Shown piece by piece: positions 45,082 through 54,394 of a stretch of 64,000 bases of DNA. This DNA comes from Pseudolabrys taiwanensis. Lineage in GTDB: Bacteria; Pseudomonadota; Alphaproteobacteria; Rhizobiales; Xanthobacteraceae. The translations under genes were made by a program, and so were the position numbers. A model generated the notes under the pieces. The model had not been told where the DNA came from. It did not search any database and saw nothing but the letters and a program-made list of their open reading frames with translations. The stretch spans positions 62,001 to 126,000 of the forward strand of contig NZ_CP031417.1 in the NCBI RefSeq assembly GCF_003367395.1. The letters are read 5' to 3'. Every line of letters starts with the position of its first letter. Position 1 is the stretch's first letter.

Positions 45082-45330
45082 ATGGAAGAAGATCGCCGCA
45101 CCGCGCCGCGCATGCGCACACTCAAGGCCGGGACCATTCTGTTCAACCGCGCCGGCGGCATCGACTGCTGCGTGCGCAACCTCTCCCCCCGCGGCGCCTG
45201 CCTCGAAGTGGCGAGTCAGGTCGGCATTCCGGCGGAGTTCGTGCTGCTGATCGAGCGCGATCGATTCCGCCAGCCATGCCAGGTCATCTGGCGCAACGCG
45301 ACTCGCTTGGGTGTCGAATTTCGTACATAG
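45082..45330 (+). CDS. PilZ domain protein 2
   Basis: Single-domain cyclic-di-GMP receptor candidate, 82 residues. The motif parts are EDRRTAPRMRT (R-x3-R) and RNLSPRGACLEV (N-x-S-x-x-G), and the barrel closes with QVIWRNATRLGVEF. GGAGGAAGATC before the ATG is a strong ribosome site. It has no enzyme partner; it stands between an empty stretch and the FadL-type porin gene, 213 bp away. It is a paralogue of the gene at 26131. Confidence 0.88.
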   Translation: MEEDRRTAPRMRTLKAGTILFNRAGGIDCCVRNLSPRGACLEVASQVGIPAEFVLLIERDRFRQPCQVIWRNATRLGVEFRT

Positions 45331-45543
45331 CGTATCGCGTTTCATGTGTGAGCAAACATATGCATGCACCGCAACGTCGTTGCGGCGCTGCAGTAAGTTG
45401 TGTCGCGCTGGCAACAGGTTCTCGCAATCAAATGAAAATGCCCGGGGAATGGTCTTCCCCTGACGATTACTGCCTTGCAGTCGGCTCGCCGCGAAGGTCA
45501 CCATAGGACAAAGCGCCGGAGCGGCGCCTATGGGGAGGACTTA

Positions 45544-46905
45544 ATGTCGGCTGGGGGCGTTAAGGTGGCGTTGCGCGCGAGCAGCGCGCTCGGGCTTCTT
45601 GTTCTCATCGCAACACAAGCGCATGCCGGCGGTTTCGCCCTGCGTGAGCAGAGCGCGGCTGGCCAGGGCTCGTCGTTCGCCGGCGTTGCGGCCGGCGGCG
45701 CATTGTCGTCGATGTTCTGGAATCCGGCGATCATGACTCAGTTCGCCGGCAAGACCATGGAGATGGACGCGAGCGCGGTCATCCCCAAGGCGTCGCAGAG
45801 CTACACGTCGAGCAGCCTTGCGACCTCGCTCGGCGCGCTCAATCCGGGCTATCGCAACGGTGTCGACAACTCGGGCGACTCGGCCTTCGTGCCGTCGAGC
45901 TACGGCAGCTACCAGCTGACCGACAAGATCTGGCTCGGCCTGTCGGTCAACTCGCCGTTCGGCTTGAGCGTCGCCTTTCCGCAGGCGTGGGCTGGCGCGA
46001 CCTACGGTCAGGGCGCGGACGTCAAGAGCTTCAATTTCCAGCCGGCGATCGCGTACAAGTTCAACAACTGGATCAGCATCGCCGTCGGCGCGCAGATCCA
46101 ATACATGAAGGTCGGTTACGACCAGCTCGGCATCATTCCCGGCCTGCCGCCGACGATCCGCATGGCCAATCTGAGCGGTAGCGGTTACGGCTTCGGCTTC
46201 ACCGCCGGCCTCACGCTGACGCCGACACCGACGACCACCATCGGCATTGGCTATCGCTCGGCGATCAACCAGAAGATCAGCGGCACGCTCGACACCGGGG
46301 GCTTGGCCGGCTCGACGCCCGGCTCGATCGAGACGACGCTCAATCTGCCCGACACGGTCACCGTCGGTTTGCGCCAGGGCATCGGCGATCGCTTCACCTT
46401 GCTCGCCGGCTTCGAATGGTCGAACTGGAGCCGCATCGGCACTGCGGTCGTGACGACGGCGAGCGGCGGCACCGCGACGCTCGTCGGCAGCCCGGTCCAG
46501 CTGCCGTTCCAGTACAGCGACGGCTACTTCTACTCGCTCGGCGGCGAATACATCGTCGACCCGACCTTGACGCTGCGCGCGGGCATCGCCTTCGAAAAGA
46601 GCCCGATCACCGACGCCGTGCGCACGCCCCGCCTGCCGGACAATGACCGCATGTGGTACTCGGCGGGTCTGAGCTACAAGCCGCCGCAATTCCGCGGTGT
46701 CACCATGGACCTCGGCTACTCCTACATCGACGCCAAGGACACGCCGATCAATCTTGGCCCCGGCAGCGGCAATCCGTGGGGCACGGGCGCGACCTCGCCG
46801 GTCTATGTCGGCTCGGTCGACTCGCACATCCACGTCCTGTCTTTCGGCTTCCGCTATCAGTGGGACGCGCCGGAGGTCAGGAAGACCGCGCTGATCACGA
46901 AGTAA
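45544..46905 (+). CDS. FadL/TodX-family outer-membrane transporter
   Basis: Fourteen-stranded outer-membrane channel for long-chain fatty acids or other hydrophobic molecules, 453 residues. After a signal peptide (cleavage near AHA-GG) the mature N terminus GGFALREQSAAGQGSSFAG is the hatch domain typical of FadL, with the GALSSMFWNPA stretch following; the protein ends with the last strand HVLSFGFRYQW plus a short tail. GGGGAGG lies 6 bp before the ATG. A strong terminator follows, so it is monocistronic. Confidence 0.93.
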   Translation: MSAGGVKVALRASSALGLLVLIATQAHAGGFALREQSAAGQGSSFAGVAAGGALSSMFWNPAIMTQFAGKTMEMDASAVIPKASQSYTSSSLATSLGALNPGYRNGVDNSGDSAFVPSSYGSYQLTDKIWLGLSVNSPFGLSVAFPQAWAGATYGQGADVKSFNFQPAIAYKFNNWISIAVGAQIQYMKVGYDQLGIIPGLPPTIRMANLSGSGYGFGFTAGLTLTPTPTTTIGIGYRSAINQKISGTLDTGGLAGSTPGSIETTLNLPDTVTVGLRQGIGDRFTLLAGFEWSNWSRIGTAVVTTASGGTATLVGSPVQLPFQYSDGYFYSLGGEYIVDPTLTLRAGIAFEKSPITDAVRTPRLPDNDRMWYSAGLSYKPPQFRGVTMDLGYSYIDAKDTPINLGPGSGNPWGTGATSPVYVGSVDSHIHVLSFGFRYQWDAPEVRKTALITK

Positions 46906-46938
46906 AATCGGCGCCGCTCTAAGCGGCCCGTGAATGGG

Positions 46939-46970
46939 AAAGGGCCGGCAGCGATGCCGGCCCTTTTTGC
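46939..46970 (+). terminator. Rho-independent terminator of the FadL-type gene
   Basis: A 12-bp perfect stem (46939-46950 with 46955-46966) around the GCGA loop, followed by a T-rich tail. It also lies 18 bp after the end of the convergent SDR gene. Confidence 0.93.
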
Positions 46971-46987
46971 TTTTTGTATCGCGCTGC

Positions 46988-47767
46988 TCAGAACGCGCCG
47001 TTGAACACGCCGCCGTCAATCAGCAAATTCTGGCCGGTGATGTAGCCCGCACGCGCCGAGCACAAGAAAGCGCAGGCCGCGCCGAACTCGTCGGGGTCGC
47101 CGAAGCGCTTGGCCGGAATGGTGGCCGCGCGCGCCGCGGCCGCGTCGTCGACGCTGATGCCCTTCTGCTTGGCGGCGTTGCCGAGGATGCCTTTGAGGCG
47201 GTCGGTGTCGAAGGCGCCGGGCAGGATGTTGTTGATGGTCACGTTCTTGTCGGCGACCGTGCGTGCGACGCCGGCAAGAAAGGCCGTGAGACCGGCGCGG
47301 GCGCCGGAAGACAGATCGAGCCCGGCCAGCGGCATCTTCACCGAGCCCGACGTGATGTTGACGATGCGGCCGAACTTGCGCTCGGTCATCGGGCCGATGA
47401 CCTTCTGGATGAGTTCGATCGCCACCACCATGTTGGCGACGACGCCGTCGATCATCTGCTGCCGGGTCAGCTCGCGGAAATCGCGCGGCGGCGGGCCGCC
47501 ATTGTTGTTGATGAGAATATCCGGATCAGGACACGCGGCGAGCAGCGCCTGTTGGCCCTCGGGCGTCGCGAGATCGGCCGCGACTGGCGTCACTTTCACG
47601 CCGGCGATCGAGGCCAGTTCGGCGGCGGCGGCTTCCAGCTTCTGGGCGTCGCGGCCGTTGATCACCACGTCGCAGCCGGCTTCCGCCAAAGCGCGCGCGC
47701 AAGCCTTGCCGAGCCCGCGGCTCGACGCACAGACGATGGCACGGCGGCCGGCAATTCCGAGATCCAT
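46988..47767 (-). CDS. SDR-family oxidoreductase with altered catalytic motif
   Basis: Rossmann-fold short-chain dehydrogenase of 259 residues. The cofactor loop CASSRGLGKA (residues 13-22) and NNNGGPPP (87-94) are present, as is catalytic Ser140 in NITSGS. The expected Tyr-x3-Lys is missing: the aligned positions read Ser153-x3-Arg157 in LDLSSGARAGL. This atypical SDR group exists, but the chemistry is unclear, as Tyr is normally essential. No ribosome-site ambiguity: ATG at 47767 after AAGAGGT. Single gene, convergent with the FadL-type gene. Confidence 0.9.
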   Translation of the reverse strand: MDLGIAGRRAIVCASSRGLGKACARALAEAGCDVVINGRDAQKLEAAAAELASIAGVKVTPVAADLATPEGQQALLAACPDPDILINNNGGPPPRDFRELTRQQMIDGVVANMVVAIELIQKVIGPMTERKFGRIVNITSGSVKMPLAGLDLSSGARAGLTAFLAGVARTVADKNVTINNILPGAFDTDRLKGILGNAAKQKGISVDDAAAARAATIPAKRFGDPDEFGAACAFLCSARAGYITGQNLLIDGGVFNGAF

Positions 47768-47896
47768 GGGCGTACCTCTTTAGGCTGGTCCAAACGGGGG
47801 GCCAGTTAGAAGGTGCACACCGTGCCCGGTCAAGGGCAGGGCGCTACATGATGTGCGCTAGCGTGCCGTGCGAACAGGCGACGACGCCTGCCGTCC

Positions 47897-50800
47897 TCAC
47901 CACACGCGCCGGATCGCGCCCTTGCCGCCGTAGACGGTGCTGTTGCCGGAGAACTCGCCGTCAAAACTGGCCGCGAGAGACCAGCCATTGCCGAGGCCGT
48001 AGTCGGCGCCGGCCGAGAGCAAAGCGACGTTCGCCTCAGGTCTTGCGCCGTTCACTGCGAAGGTCGCGCCTGGCAGCGTCTGGAACGTCGCCGTCGCGCC
48101 GCGGCCATTGTAGGAGTCATACGCCCAGGCGGCGCGGCCTTTCAGCGTCAGCATGCCCGTCGATAGCGCGTAGGCCTTAGCCAGCCGAACGCCGAGCTCG
48201 GTGCGCACAGCGCTAGCCGTGCGCGCGTCGTAAGCGAGCGCGAACTGGTTCGAGCCTGAGATCGCGCTTTCGCTGTAGGACGGGATGAAGAACGACGCCA
48301 TCTGCAACGCGCCGTAGGGCGTGACGTTGGCGAGCGGCGTGGCCAGACGATAGCCCGCTTCGAGCCGGCCGCTCACTGTCTGCGGACGGAAGGAGGCATG
48401 TAGCACGTCCATGCCGGCGGCGGTCATGGTGCGGTCGGTCGAAGCTTCCTGCCAGCCGTAGCCGACGAGACCGGCGACATAGGCGCGGCCGATGTTGTGC
48501 AAGCCATAAACGGCGGCATGGAAGATATCCGCTTTGCCGGAGCCGAAACCGCCATCGAGTGAGAAGTCGGTTCCCGCGCCACCGAGAGCGAAGCCGACGA
48601 CGGTGTTCGGAAGCAAGCGATAGCTTGCGCCCGCGACCGCACCGTAGATGCGGCTGTTCGTCGTGCTGCTGCCGACGGCGGCGTCGCCCGATACACGGCT
48701 GGCGGCGCCGTAACCGCTTGCCCACACGCCCCAGCGGGAGGCGAAAGCATCGGATGGCTGGGCTTTGAGCGGCAGCGATGCAAAGGCTTCGCTTGCCTTC
48801 TTGGACACTCGCTCGGCCGGTGCGAAGCCAAGCGCGCTGCCCGGCCCGCCCGCCGCGTCGGCGCGCGGACCTTCTCGCCCTTCATTCAAGGCGCCGAAGG
48901 CGCCATCGAACACCGCGTTCGTGAACAAGGTTGCGTCGTTCGCCATCGGCACAACGATCGACGATCCCGCCTCACCGGAGGCTTGGCTGAGGCCATTGGC
49001 GCTCAGCGTGACGAAAGCCGTCGGAATGCCACCTGTTGCATTGAAATAGTTTGTCAGCGCGGTGGAGACGCCCCGTTGATTGGCATTAAGACCGCCCAGC
49101 CGCTGGTTCGCGTCCTGATAGATCAGCGTCAGGTCGAGATAGACGTCGTTCAAATCGTAATTCAATGCGGCGGTGACGTTGCCCGGCAGATTGGTATTGT
49201 TGAGCGTGCCGAACTTGCCGTTGATGCCGCCGGCGGCGTTGAGAATGGTGTAGCGCTTCGACGTGTAGCTGCCCATGGCGTAGCTGGCATTCACGTCGCC
49301 GGCTAGGTTGGCGATGCCGGTGACGTTGGTGCGATCGGCTGCGGTCGGCGAGACCTCGACATTATAGGCGGAGCCGGAGTGCAGGGTGAGGTCGCCGGAG
49401 ACCGTGAGAGTGCCGATGGAATTGCCCGGCGCGAGAATGCCGCCGCTCGCGATCTCCGTCGTTGGCAACACGCCATTGCCGCCGATAATGGCGCCGGAAT
49501 TGACGGACAGCAGCGATGACAATGCGATTGATCCGTTCACGACAAGCTTGCCGGCATCGACCGTGGTCGCGCCGATGTAGCCGTTATTGCCGTTGAGGAT
49601 CAGGGTGCCGGCGCCGAGCTTGTCGAGCGCGTTGATGCCCGTGATCGCTTGGTTGAGCGTGAAGCTGTTGTTGGCGTCGACGATGTCGAAGCCGCCGCCG
49701 CCCCATTGGATGGTACGCGACGTGCCGGTGAAGCTCGTGCCGGTGATCTGCAAGATGCCGCCGTCAAAGATCAGCGCGCCGGCGGCATCGCCGAGATTGG
49801 CGTCGGAGGAGACCGACGTCGTCCCGCCGGAAATCTGTGTTCCACCTGTATAAGTGTTGGCGCCGGAGAGCACGACCGACCCGGCGCCGGTGGTTAGCAC
49901 TTTGCCGGTCCCCGAGATCACGCCGGAGACCGTGAGGCCGGTGGTCGAGGTGTCGAACGTGACCGTCGAATTGGTGCCGAGCGCGATCGCATTATTCAAT
50001 GCAAGCCCGGCGTTTTGTGCCGCAATCGCCGCTCGGGCGCTGGCGATCAGCTGGATGTCACCGACAATGGTCGAGCCGGTTAGCAGATTCAGTTGGTTGC
50101 CGATTCCGCCGAAGCGAATGGCGGCGGCGCGGGTCACGCCGTCGTTGTTGAGGCCGCCGCTGATGACACCGGCATTCGTGATGGTGGTGTAGCCATTGGT
50201 CATCACGCCGACGCCGGCGGCCCCGCCGTTCGCGTCACCGCCAGCAACCGTGCCGGCGTTGGTCAATACCCCGAAGGAGTTGGCGAAATTGACGCCACTG
50301 CCGCTATCGCCGGCCGGGCTGCTTCCCAATGCCGTCGTTGAGGCAGCGCCGCCCTTGCCGCCAGTAATGCTTCCGAGGTTCGTGATGTAGACTGCGGAGC
50401 TCTGGACCAGAATGCCGTCGCCGCCGCCGCCGCCAGCGCCGGAAAACGAAAAGACGGATTGTCCGCCAACGCCGCCGTTGCCGCCGACAATGGAGCCATA
50501 GTTCTCGACAGTGCCGGGGCCTGCGCCAATCAGGCCAGCGCCGCCGCCGCCACCGCCGCCGCCGCCTAGCGTGACCCCGGCCGTGACGTCGCCGCCTTTG
50601 CCGCCGTCGCCGCCTTTGATCAGGACGGTGCTGAGGCCGATGTAGGCATCGCCGCTGAGCATATAGACGCCGGCGCCGCCGCCACCACCACCACCGGCGA
50701 AAGAGGGGCCGTCCGTGCCTGGATCGCCATGCCCACCGGTGATGGAGCTGCCAAATCCAACCAACCCGTTAACGATATAGCCGACCGCGCCGCCAGCCGC

Positions 50801-51169
50801 GGTGCCGTTTTCGCCGGCGCCGCCGCTACCGCCGGCACCGCTGGCACCCGTGCCGCCGGGCGTCGCCACGGGCGTTCCGCTGTCGGAAATCAAACCATTG
50901 CCGCCGCCGCCATTACCTTCGCCACCGTTGCCACTGCCGGCGCGCGGAAGCTGGCCGCCGGCGGCGTTGCAGCCCGTCGTATCGGGAGTGCAGGGGGCTG
51001 CCGCGGCCGGAAGCGTCAGCCCTGTCAGGCCGAGCAGCAGCGCGATCGGCGAGACGGTCGCGAGCGTACGCAGGCGCGAGGGACGCGACAGCGTTGCGAC
51101 CGGGCCAACGCCGAGGGTAGCGGACTTTCCTACAGCGCCATGCGGCGCCGCGTACTTCATGGCCTTCAC
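47897..51169 (-). CDS. Autotransporter with Gly-rich passenger (type Va secretion)
   Basis: Surface protein of 1090 residues. A long signal region (hydrophobic about 38-58, cleavage near AAA-AP) leads to a Gly-rich passenger (about 70-340) with recurring TN-x-G-x-[IV]-x-GG units (ENYGSIVGG, TNLGSITGG, TNAGTVAGG, TNAGVISGG). PATR-type autotransporter strands follow (SGANTYTGGTQISGGT, GAGTLILNGNNGYIG), then an alpha-helical linker and a C-terminal 12-strand barrel (about 830-1090) ending AIRRVW. The start is GTG 51169 or ATG 51160. Only two cysteines lie in the mature protein. Likely adhesin; function unproven. Confidence 0.9.
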   Translation of the reverse strand: MKAMKYAAPHGAVGKSATLGVGPVATLSRPSRLRTLATVSPIALLLGLTGLTLPAAAAPCTPDTTGCNAAGGQLPRAGSGNGGEGNGGGGNGLISDSGTPVATPGGTGASGAGGSGGAGENGTAAGGAVGYIVNGLVGFGSSITGGHGDPGTDGPSFAGGGGGGGAGVYMLSGDAYIGLSTVLIKGGDGGKGGDVTAGVTLGGGGGGGGGAGLIGAGPGTVENYGSIVGGNGGVGGQSVFSFSGAGGGGGDGILVQSSAVYITNLGSITGGKGGAASTTALGSSPAGDSGSGVNFANSFGVLTNAGTVAGGDANGGAAGVGVMTNGYTTITNAGVISGGLNNDGVTRAAAIRFGGIGNQLNLLTGSTIVGDIQLIASARAAIAAQNAGLALNNAIALGTNSTVTFDTSTTGLTVSGVISGTGKVLTTGAGSVVLSGANTYTGGTQISGGTTSVSSDANLGDAAGALIFDGGILQITGTSFTGTSRTIQWGGGGFDIVDANNSFTLNQAITGINALDKLGAGTLILNGNNGYIGATTVDAGKLVVNGSIALSSLLSVNSGAIIGGNGVLPTTEIASGGILAPGNSIGTLTVSGDLTLHSGSAYNVEVSPTAADRTNVTGIANLAGDVNASYAMGSYTSKRYTILNAAGGINGKFGTLNNTNLPGNVTAALNYDLNDVYLDLTLIYQDANQRLGGLNANQRGVSTALTNYFNATGGIPTAFVTLSANGLSQASGEAGSSIVVPMANDATLFTNAVFDGAFGALNEGREGPRADAAGGPGSALGFAPAERVSKKASEAFASLPLKAQPSDAFASRWGVWASGYGAASRVSGDAAVGSSTTNSRIYGAVAGASYRLLPNTVVGFALGGAGTDFSLDGGFGSGKADIFHAAVYGLHNIGRAYVAGLVGYGWQEASTDRTMTAAGMDVLHASFRPQTVSGRLEAGYRLATPLANVTPYGALQMASFFIPSYSESAISGSNQFALAYDARTASAVRTELGVRLAKAYALSTGMLTLKGRAAWAYDSYNGRGATATFQTLPGATFAVNGARPEANVALLSAGADYGLGNGWSLAASFDGEFSGNSTVYGGKGAIRRVW

Positions 51170-51569
51170 GGCATTCCAACCTGTGTCATGACCCAGCGGG
51201 AACCGGCGTGCGCAGACCGGCCATCCGCCTCCAGCGTGACGTCATCGGCGAGCTTCGAGTGGTGCCACGATCCGCATGCCGGTGCAAGGATACCAGAGGC
51301 AGGGCAGGGGCGGGGCCAGCAGATCGTGCGCCGTGTGCCGTGCGGGGGTGGTTGCGCGGAGCGCGCGGAGAAGGTTTTCGCGTGTCATCGTCAAGCGGAC
51401 GATGACAGCACAAAGCGGTGTCTCGGTTCGGTGCTCACGCTACGGCGTCGTGGATTTGTGCGCTTTCGGCGGCGATGACGGCCCCCCTTGCGCGACTTGT
51501 CGCCGCACTGTCGCACAACGTTGTTAGCCGGTTTCTCGACGAAGACATTTCTCGATTCGTGAGGGGCTT
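51170..51569. other. Intergenic region between autotransporter and pmtA, 400 bp
   Basis: It holds the upstream DNA of both divergent genes. Open frames here are short and not family-like. No repeat of families A-C and no clear promoter was recognised. Confidence 0.5.
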
Positions 51570-52226
51570 ATGCGCGATCCCGCCAAAGAGGTGATGGAAA
51601 AGGCCTATGCCAAATGGGCGCCGGTTTACGACGTCTTGTGCGGGCCGGTATTTCTCAACGGCCGCCGCGCCGCGGCGAAAGCCGCCCATGAAGTTGGCGG
51701 GCGTATTCTCGAGATCGGTGTCGGCACGGGCCTGTCGTTCGACGATTACGACCACACGACGCAGATCACCGGCATCGACATCTCCGAGCCGATGATCGCG
51801 CGGGCGCGCGAGCGGCTGGCGAGCGGCCGCTACCCCTTCGTCAAGGAGCTGCGCGTGATGGATGCGAGCGCGCTCGATTATCCCGACGCGTCGTTCGACT
51901 GTGTGGTCGGCCAGTTCGTCATCACCCTGGTCGATAACCCGGAGCAGGTGCTGTCGGAATGCGCGCGGGTGCTACGTCCCGGCGGCCAGATCATCCTGGT
52001 CAATCATCTCTATTCGGAGAAGGGCATCGCTGCCGCGGTCGAGCGGCTGCTGGCGCAGAAAGCGCGCAAAGTGGGCCTGCGGCCGGAGTTTCCGTTCCAG
52101 CGCCTCGCCGACTGGGCGCGCAGCCACGGCGGCGCCGAACTCATCGAACGGCGCAAGGTGAAGCCGTTCGGCGTGTACACCCTCGTGCGCTTTCGCCGTG
52201 CCGAGCGTGAGCGTGTCGCCGCGTGA
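51570..52226 (+). CDS. pmtA: Phosphatidylethanolamine N-methyltransferase, rhizobial/Rhodobacter PmtA type
   Basis: Cytoplasmic SAM-dependent methyltransferase of 218 residues that adds methyl groups to phosphatidylethanolamine, giving phosphatidylcholine. The opening AYAKWAPVYDVLCGPVFLNG is the hallmark of this soluble PmtA type, and the SAM site is LEIGVGTGLS followed by TGIDISEPMI. C-terminal basic stretches may bind the membrane. GAGGGG precedes the ATG. A palindrome begins 5 bp after the stop. The next genes are an LpxH-like phosphoesterase and a glycosyltransferase, suggesting a membrane-lipid neighbourhood. Other class I methyltransferases are possible, but the N terminus favours PmtA. 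Confidence 0.8.
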   Translation: MRDPAKEVMEKAYAKWAPVYDVLCGPVFLNGRRAAAKAAHEVGGRILEIGVGTGLSFDDYDHTTQITGIDISEPMIARARERLASGRYPFVKELRVMDASALDYPDASFDCVVGQFVITLVDNPEQVLSECARVLRPGGQIILVNHLYSEKGIAAAVERLLAQKARKVGLRPEFPFQRLADWARSHGGAELIERRKVKPFGVYTLVRFRRAERERVAA

Positions 52227-52230
52227 GTTC

Positions 52231-52264
52231 TCTTCTCTCCCCACACGAAGGGGAGGGGAGAAGA
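52231..52264. repeat. C/G-rich palindrome, family C, at the pmtA 3' end
   Basis: TCTTCTCTCCCC and GGGGAGAAGA arms, with a G-rich inner part, begin 5 bp after the pmtA stop. It could stop transcription or protect the 3' end. Confidence 0.75.
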
Positions 52265-52340
52265 GCGCCTGTCACAAAACTGAAACAGCATCATGCTAAT
52301 GCCTCCTGCACATGAACAGCATTCCTTTGGAGATCGCATC

Positions 52341-53138
52341 GTGACGGAGACCGGCACGAAGCGATATCGCGCGCTTTTCATCTCCGATGTTCATCTCGGA
52401 ACGCGCGGCTGCCAGGCCGACAAGCTGCTCGACTTTCTCCGCCAGCACGACGCCGAGACGATCTATCTGGTCGGCGACATCGTCGACGGCTGGGCGCTGC
52501 GGTCTTCCTGGTACTGGCCGCAGGCGCATAACGACGTCGTGCAGAAACTGCTGCGTCAGGCGCGCAAGGGCGCGCGCATGATCTACATCCCCGGCAACCA
52601 CGACGAGTTCCTGCGCGGTGGTTACTACGGCACGCACTTCGGCGGCATCGAGGTGCAGGAGAGCGCCATTCACGAGGGCGCCGACGGGCGCCGTTATCTT
52701 GTGGTGCACGGCGACATCTTCGATCTCGTCGTGACGCAGGCGCGGTGGCTGGCGCTGCTCGGCGACAAGGCTTACGACTTCGCGCTGACCGCCAACCGGC
52801 TGTTCAACGCCTTGCGCCGCATCTTCGGCGCGCCCTACTGGTCGCTGTCCAAGTGGGCCAAGCACAAGGTCAAGAACGCGGTCAATTACATCGGCGCCTT
52901 CGAGAAGGCGCTGGCGACCGAAGCCAGCCGCCACAAGGTCGACGGCGTCATCTGCGGTCACATCCATACAGCGGCGATGCACGACGATTACGGCCTGCGC
53001 TACATCAACTGCGGCGACTGGGTCGAAAGCTGCACGGCCATCGCCGAGCACCACGACGGCAAGTTCGAGATCATCACCTGGACGCAATTGAGCGCGGACT
53101 ATCAGCCCTCGCTCGAACTGGCGCAAAAGGCGGCGTGA
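52341..53138 (+). CDS. LpxH-like UDP-2,3-diacylglucosamine diphosphatase family protein
   Basis: Calcineurin-type metallophosphoesterase of 265 residues with all five metal motifs in order: SDVHLG, GDIVDGW, GNHDE, VHGD and GHIHTA. The family call is to the LpxH-like group, which cleaves the pyrophosphate of UDP-diacyl-GlcN in lipid A synthesis; alphaproteobacteria often use LpxI for that, so this paralogue may act on another nucleotide-linked lipid. The GTG at 52341 is chosen for GGAG 8 bp upstream; the ATG at 52293 lacks one and its added residues look non-coding. The glycosyltransferase gene follows after 211 bp of repeats. Confidence 0.88.
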   Translation: MTETGTKRYRALFISDVHLGTRGCQADKLLDFLRQHDAETIYLVGDIVDGWALRSSWYWPQAHNDVVQKLLRQARKGARMIYIPGNHDEFLRGGYYGTHFGGIEVQESAIHEGADGRRYLVVHGDIFDLVVTQARWLALLGDKAYDFALTANRLFNALRRIFGAPYWSLSKWAKHKVKNAVNYIGAFEKALATEASRHKVDGVICGHIHTAAMHDDYGLRYINCGDWVESCTAIAEHHDGKFEIITWTQLSADYQPSLELAQKAA

Positions 53139-53177
53139 CCCTAACGACGGGAAGGTAGCGCGGCCACGATGTAGGCG

Positions 53178-53292
53178 CGCTCCCTCTCCCATTGGGGAGA
53201 GGGTCGGGGTGAGGGGGAGGCGCTCTCTCTACGCGCTGTAACCCCTCACCCGGCGCACTGCGTGCGCCGACCTCTTCCTATGGGAGAGGTGA
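53178..53292. repeat. C/G-rich palindrome, family C, 115 bp
   Basis: CTCCCTCTCCCATTGGGGAG on the left, GGTGAGGGGGAGG and CCCTCACC inside, and CTATGGGAGAGGTGAAC on the right. It lies between the LpxH-like and glycosyltransferase genes. Confidence 0.8.
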
Positions 53293-53349
53293 ACAGAGTG
53301 CGTGGAAGCTCGCTGCCCTAACGCAATTCGGATTGGACGGAACATAGGC

Positions 53350-54387
53350 ATGAAAATCATCGTCGCCACCGATGCCTGGCATCCGCAGGTGAACGGCGTC
53401 GTGCGTACGCTCGGCCATGTGGCGCGCGAAGCGCGCGGCCTCGGCGCCGAGCTTGAATTTCTCGCGCCGGATGCGTTCTGGACGCTGCCGATGCCGAGCT
53501 ATCCGGAAATTCGTCTGGCGCTGGTACCGCCGGGCGAGATCGAGCGCCGTCTCGAAGCCGCCAAGCCCGACGCGATCCATATCGCCACCGAAGGCCCGAT
53601 CGGCCACGCCATGCGCCGCGCCTGCATGCGGCGCGGCCTGCCGTTCACAACGAGCTTCCACACGCGCTTTCCCGATTACGTCGCGGAGCGTCTGCCGGTG
53701 CCGGAGCGCTGGACCTCCGATCTCACCTGGTCGTGGCTGCGCCGCTTCCACGCGCCCGGTGCCGCCGTACTCGCCGCGACGCCGACTTTGGCGACCGAAC
53801 TCACGCAGCGCGGCTTCCACGACGTGAAGCTGTGGTCGCGCGGCGTCGACGCGAACGTGTTCCATCCGCGTGACGACATCGATCTCGATTTGCCGCGGCC
53901 GATCTTCCTCACGGTGGGACGCGTCGCGGTCGAAAAGAATCTCGAGGCTTTTCTCTCGCTCCGCCTGCCCGGCACCAAGGTTGTCGTCGGCGATGGACCG
54001 GCGCGCGCCGCGCTCGCCAAGCAATATCCGGAGACGGTGTTCCTCGGTTCGAAGCAGGGCGAAGAGCTGGCGCGCATTTATGCCGCCGCCGATGTGTTCG
54101 TGTTCCCGAGCCGCACCGATACCTTCGGCTTGGTGCTGCTCGAGGCCTTGGCGAGCGGTGTTCCGGTCGCGGCCTTTCCGGCAGATGCGCCGCGCGACGT
54201 CATTGGAACCGCGCCGGTCGGCGCGCTTGACGAAGATTTGAAGAAAGCCTGCCACGCCGCGCTCAAGCTCAAGCGCGGCGATTGCCGCGACTTCGCGCTC
54301 GGCATGACCTGGGAAGCGAGCGCGCGCACCTTCCTGCAGCACGTTCTGGAGGCCGCGCGTTCCGGCCGGCCGCGTCTGGCGGCGTAA
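53350..54387 (+). CDS. GT4-family glycosyltransferase
   Basis: GT-B fold glycosyltransferase of 345 residues. The N-terminal acceptor domain begins MKIIVATDAWHPQVNGVVRT; the donor domain has VGRVAVEKNLEAF, the nucleotide-sugar loop GDGPARAAL and the E-x7-E region in SRTDTFGLVLLEALASG. Relatives near LpxH-like genes in alphaproteobacteria transfer hexose (often mannose or glucuronate) to a lipid acceptor, so a glycolipid role at the inner membrane is plausible. The ATG at 53350 starts the domain exactly. The donor sugar cannot be told. Confidence 0.9.
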   Translation: MKIIVATDAWHPQVNGVVRTLGHVAREARGLGAELEFLAPDAFWTLPMPSYPEIRLALVPPGEIERRLEAAKPDAIHIATEGPIGHAMRRACMRRGLPFTTSFHTRFPDYVAERLPVPERWTSDLTWSWLRRFHAPGAAVLAATPTLATELTQRGFHDVKLWSRGVDANVFHPRDDIDLDLPRPIFLTVGRVAVEKNLEAFLSLRLPGTKVVVGDGPARAALAKQYPETVFLGSKQGEELARIYAAADVFVFPSRTDTFGLVLLEALASGVPVAAFPADAPRDVIGTAPVGALDEDLKKACHAALKLKRGDCRDFALGMTWEASARTFLQHVLEAARSGRPRLAA

Positions 54388-54394
54388 AAATACT

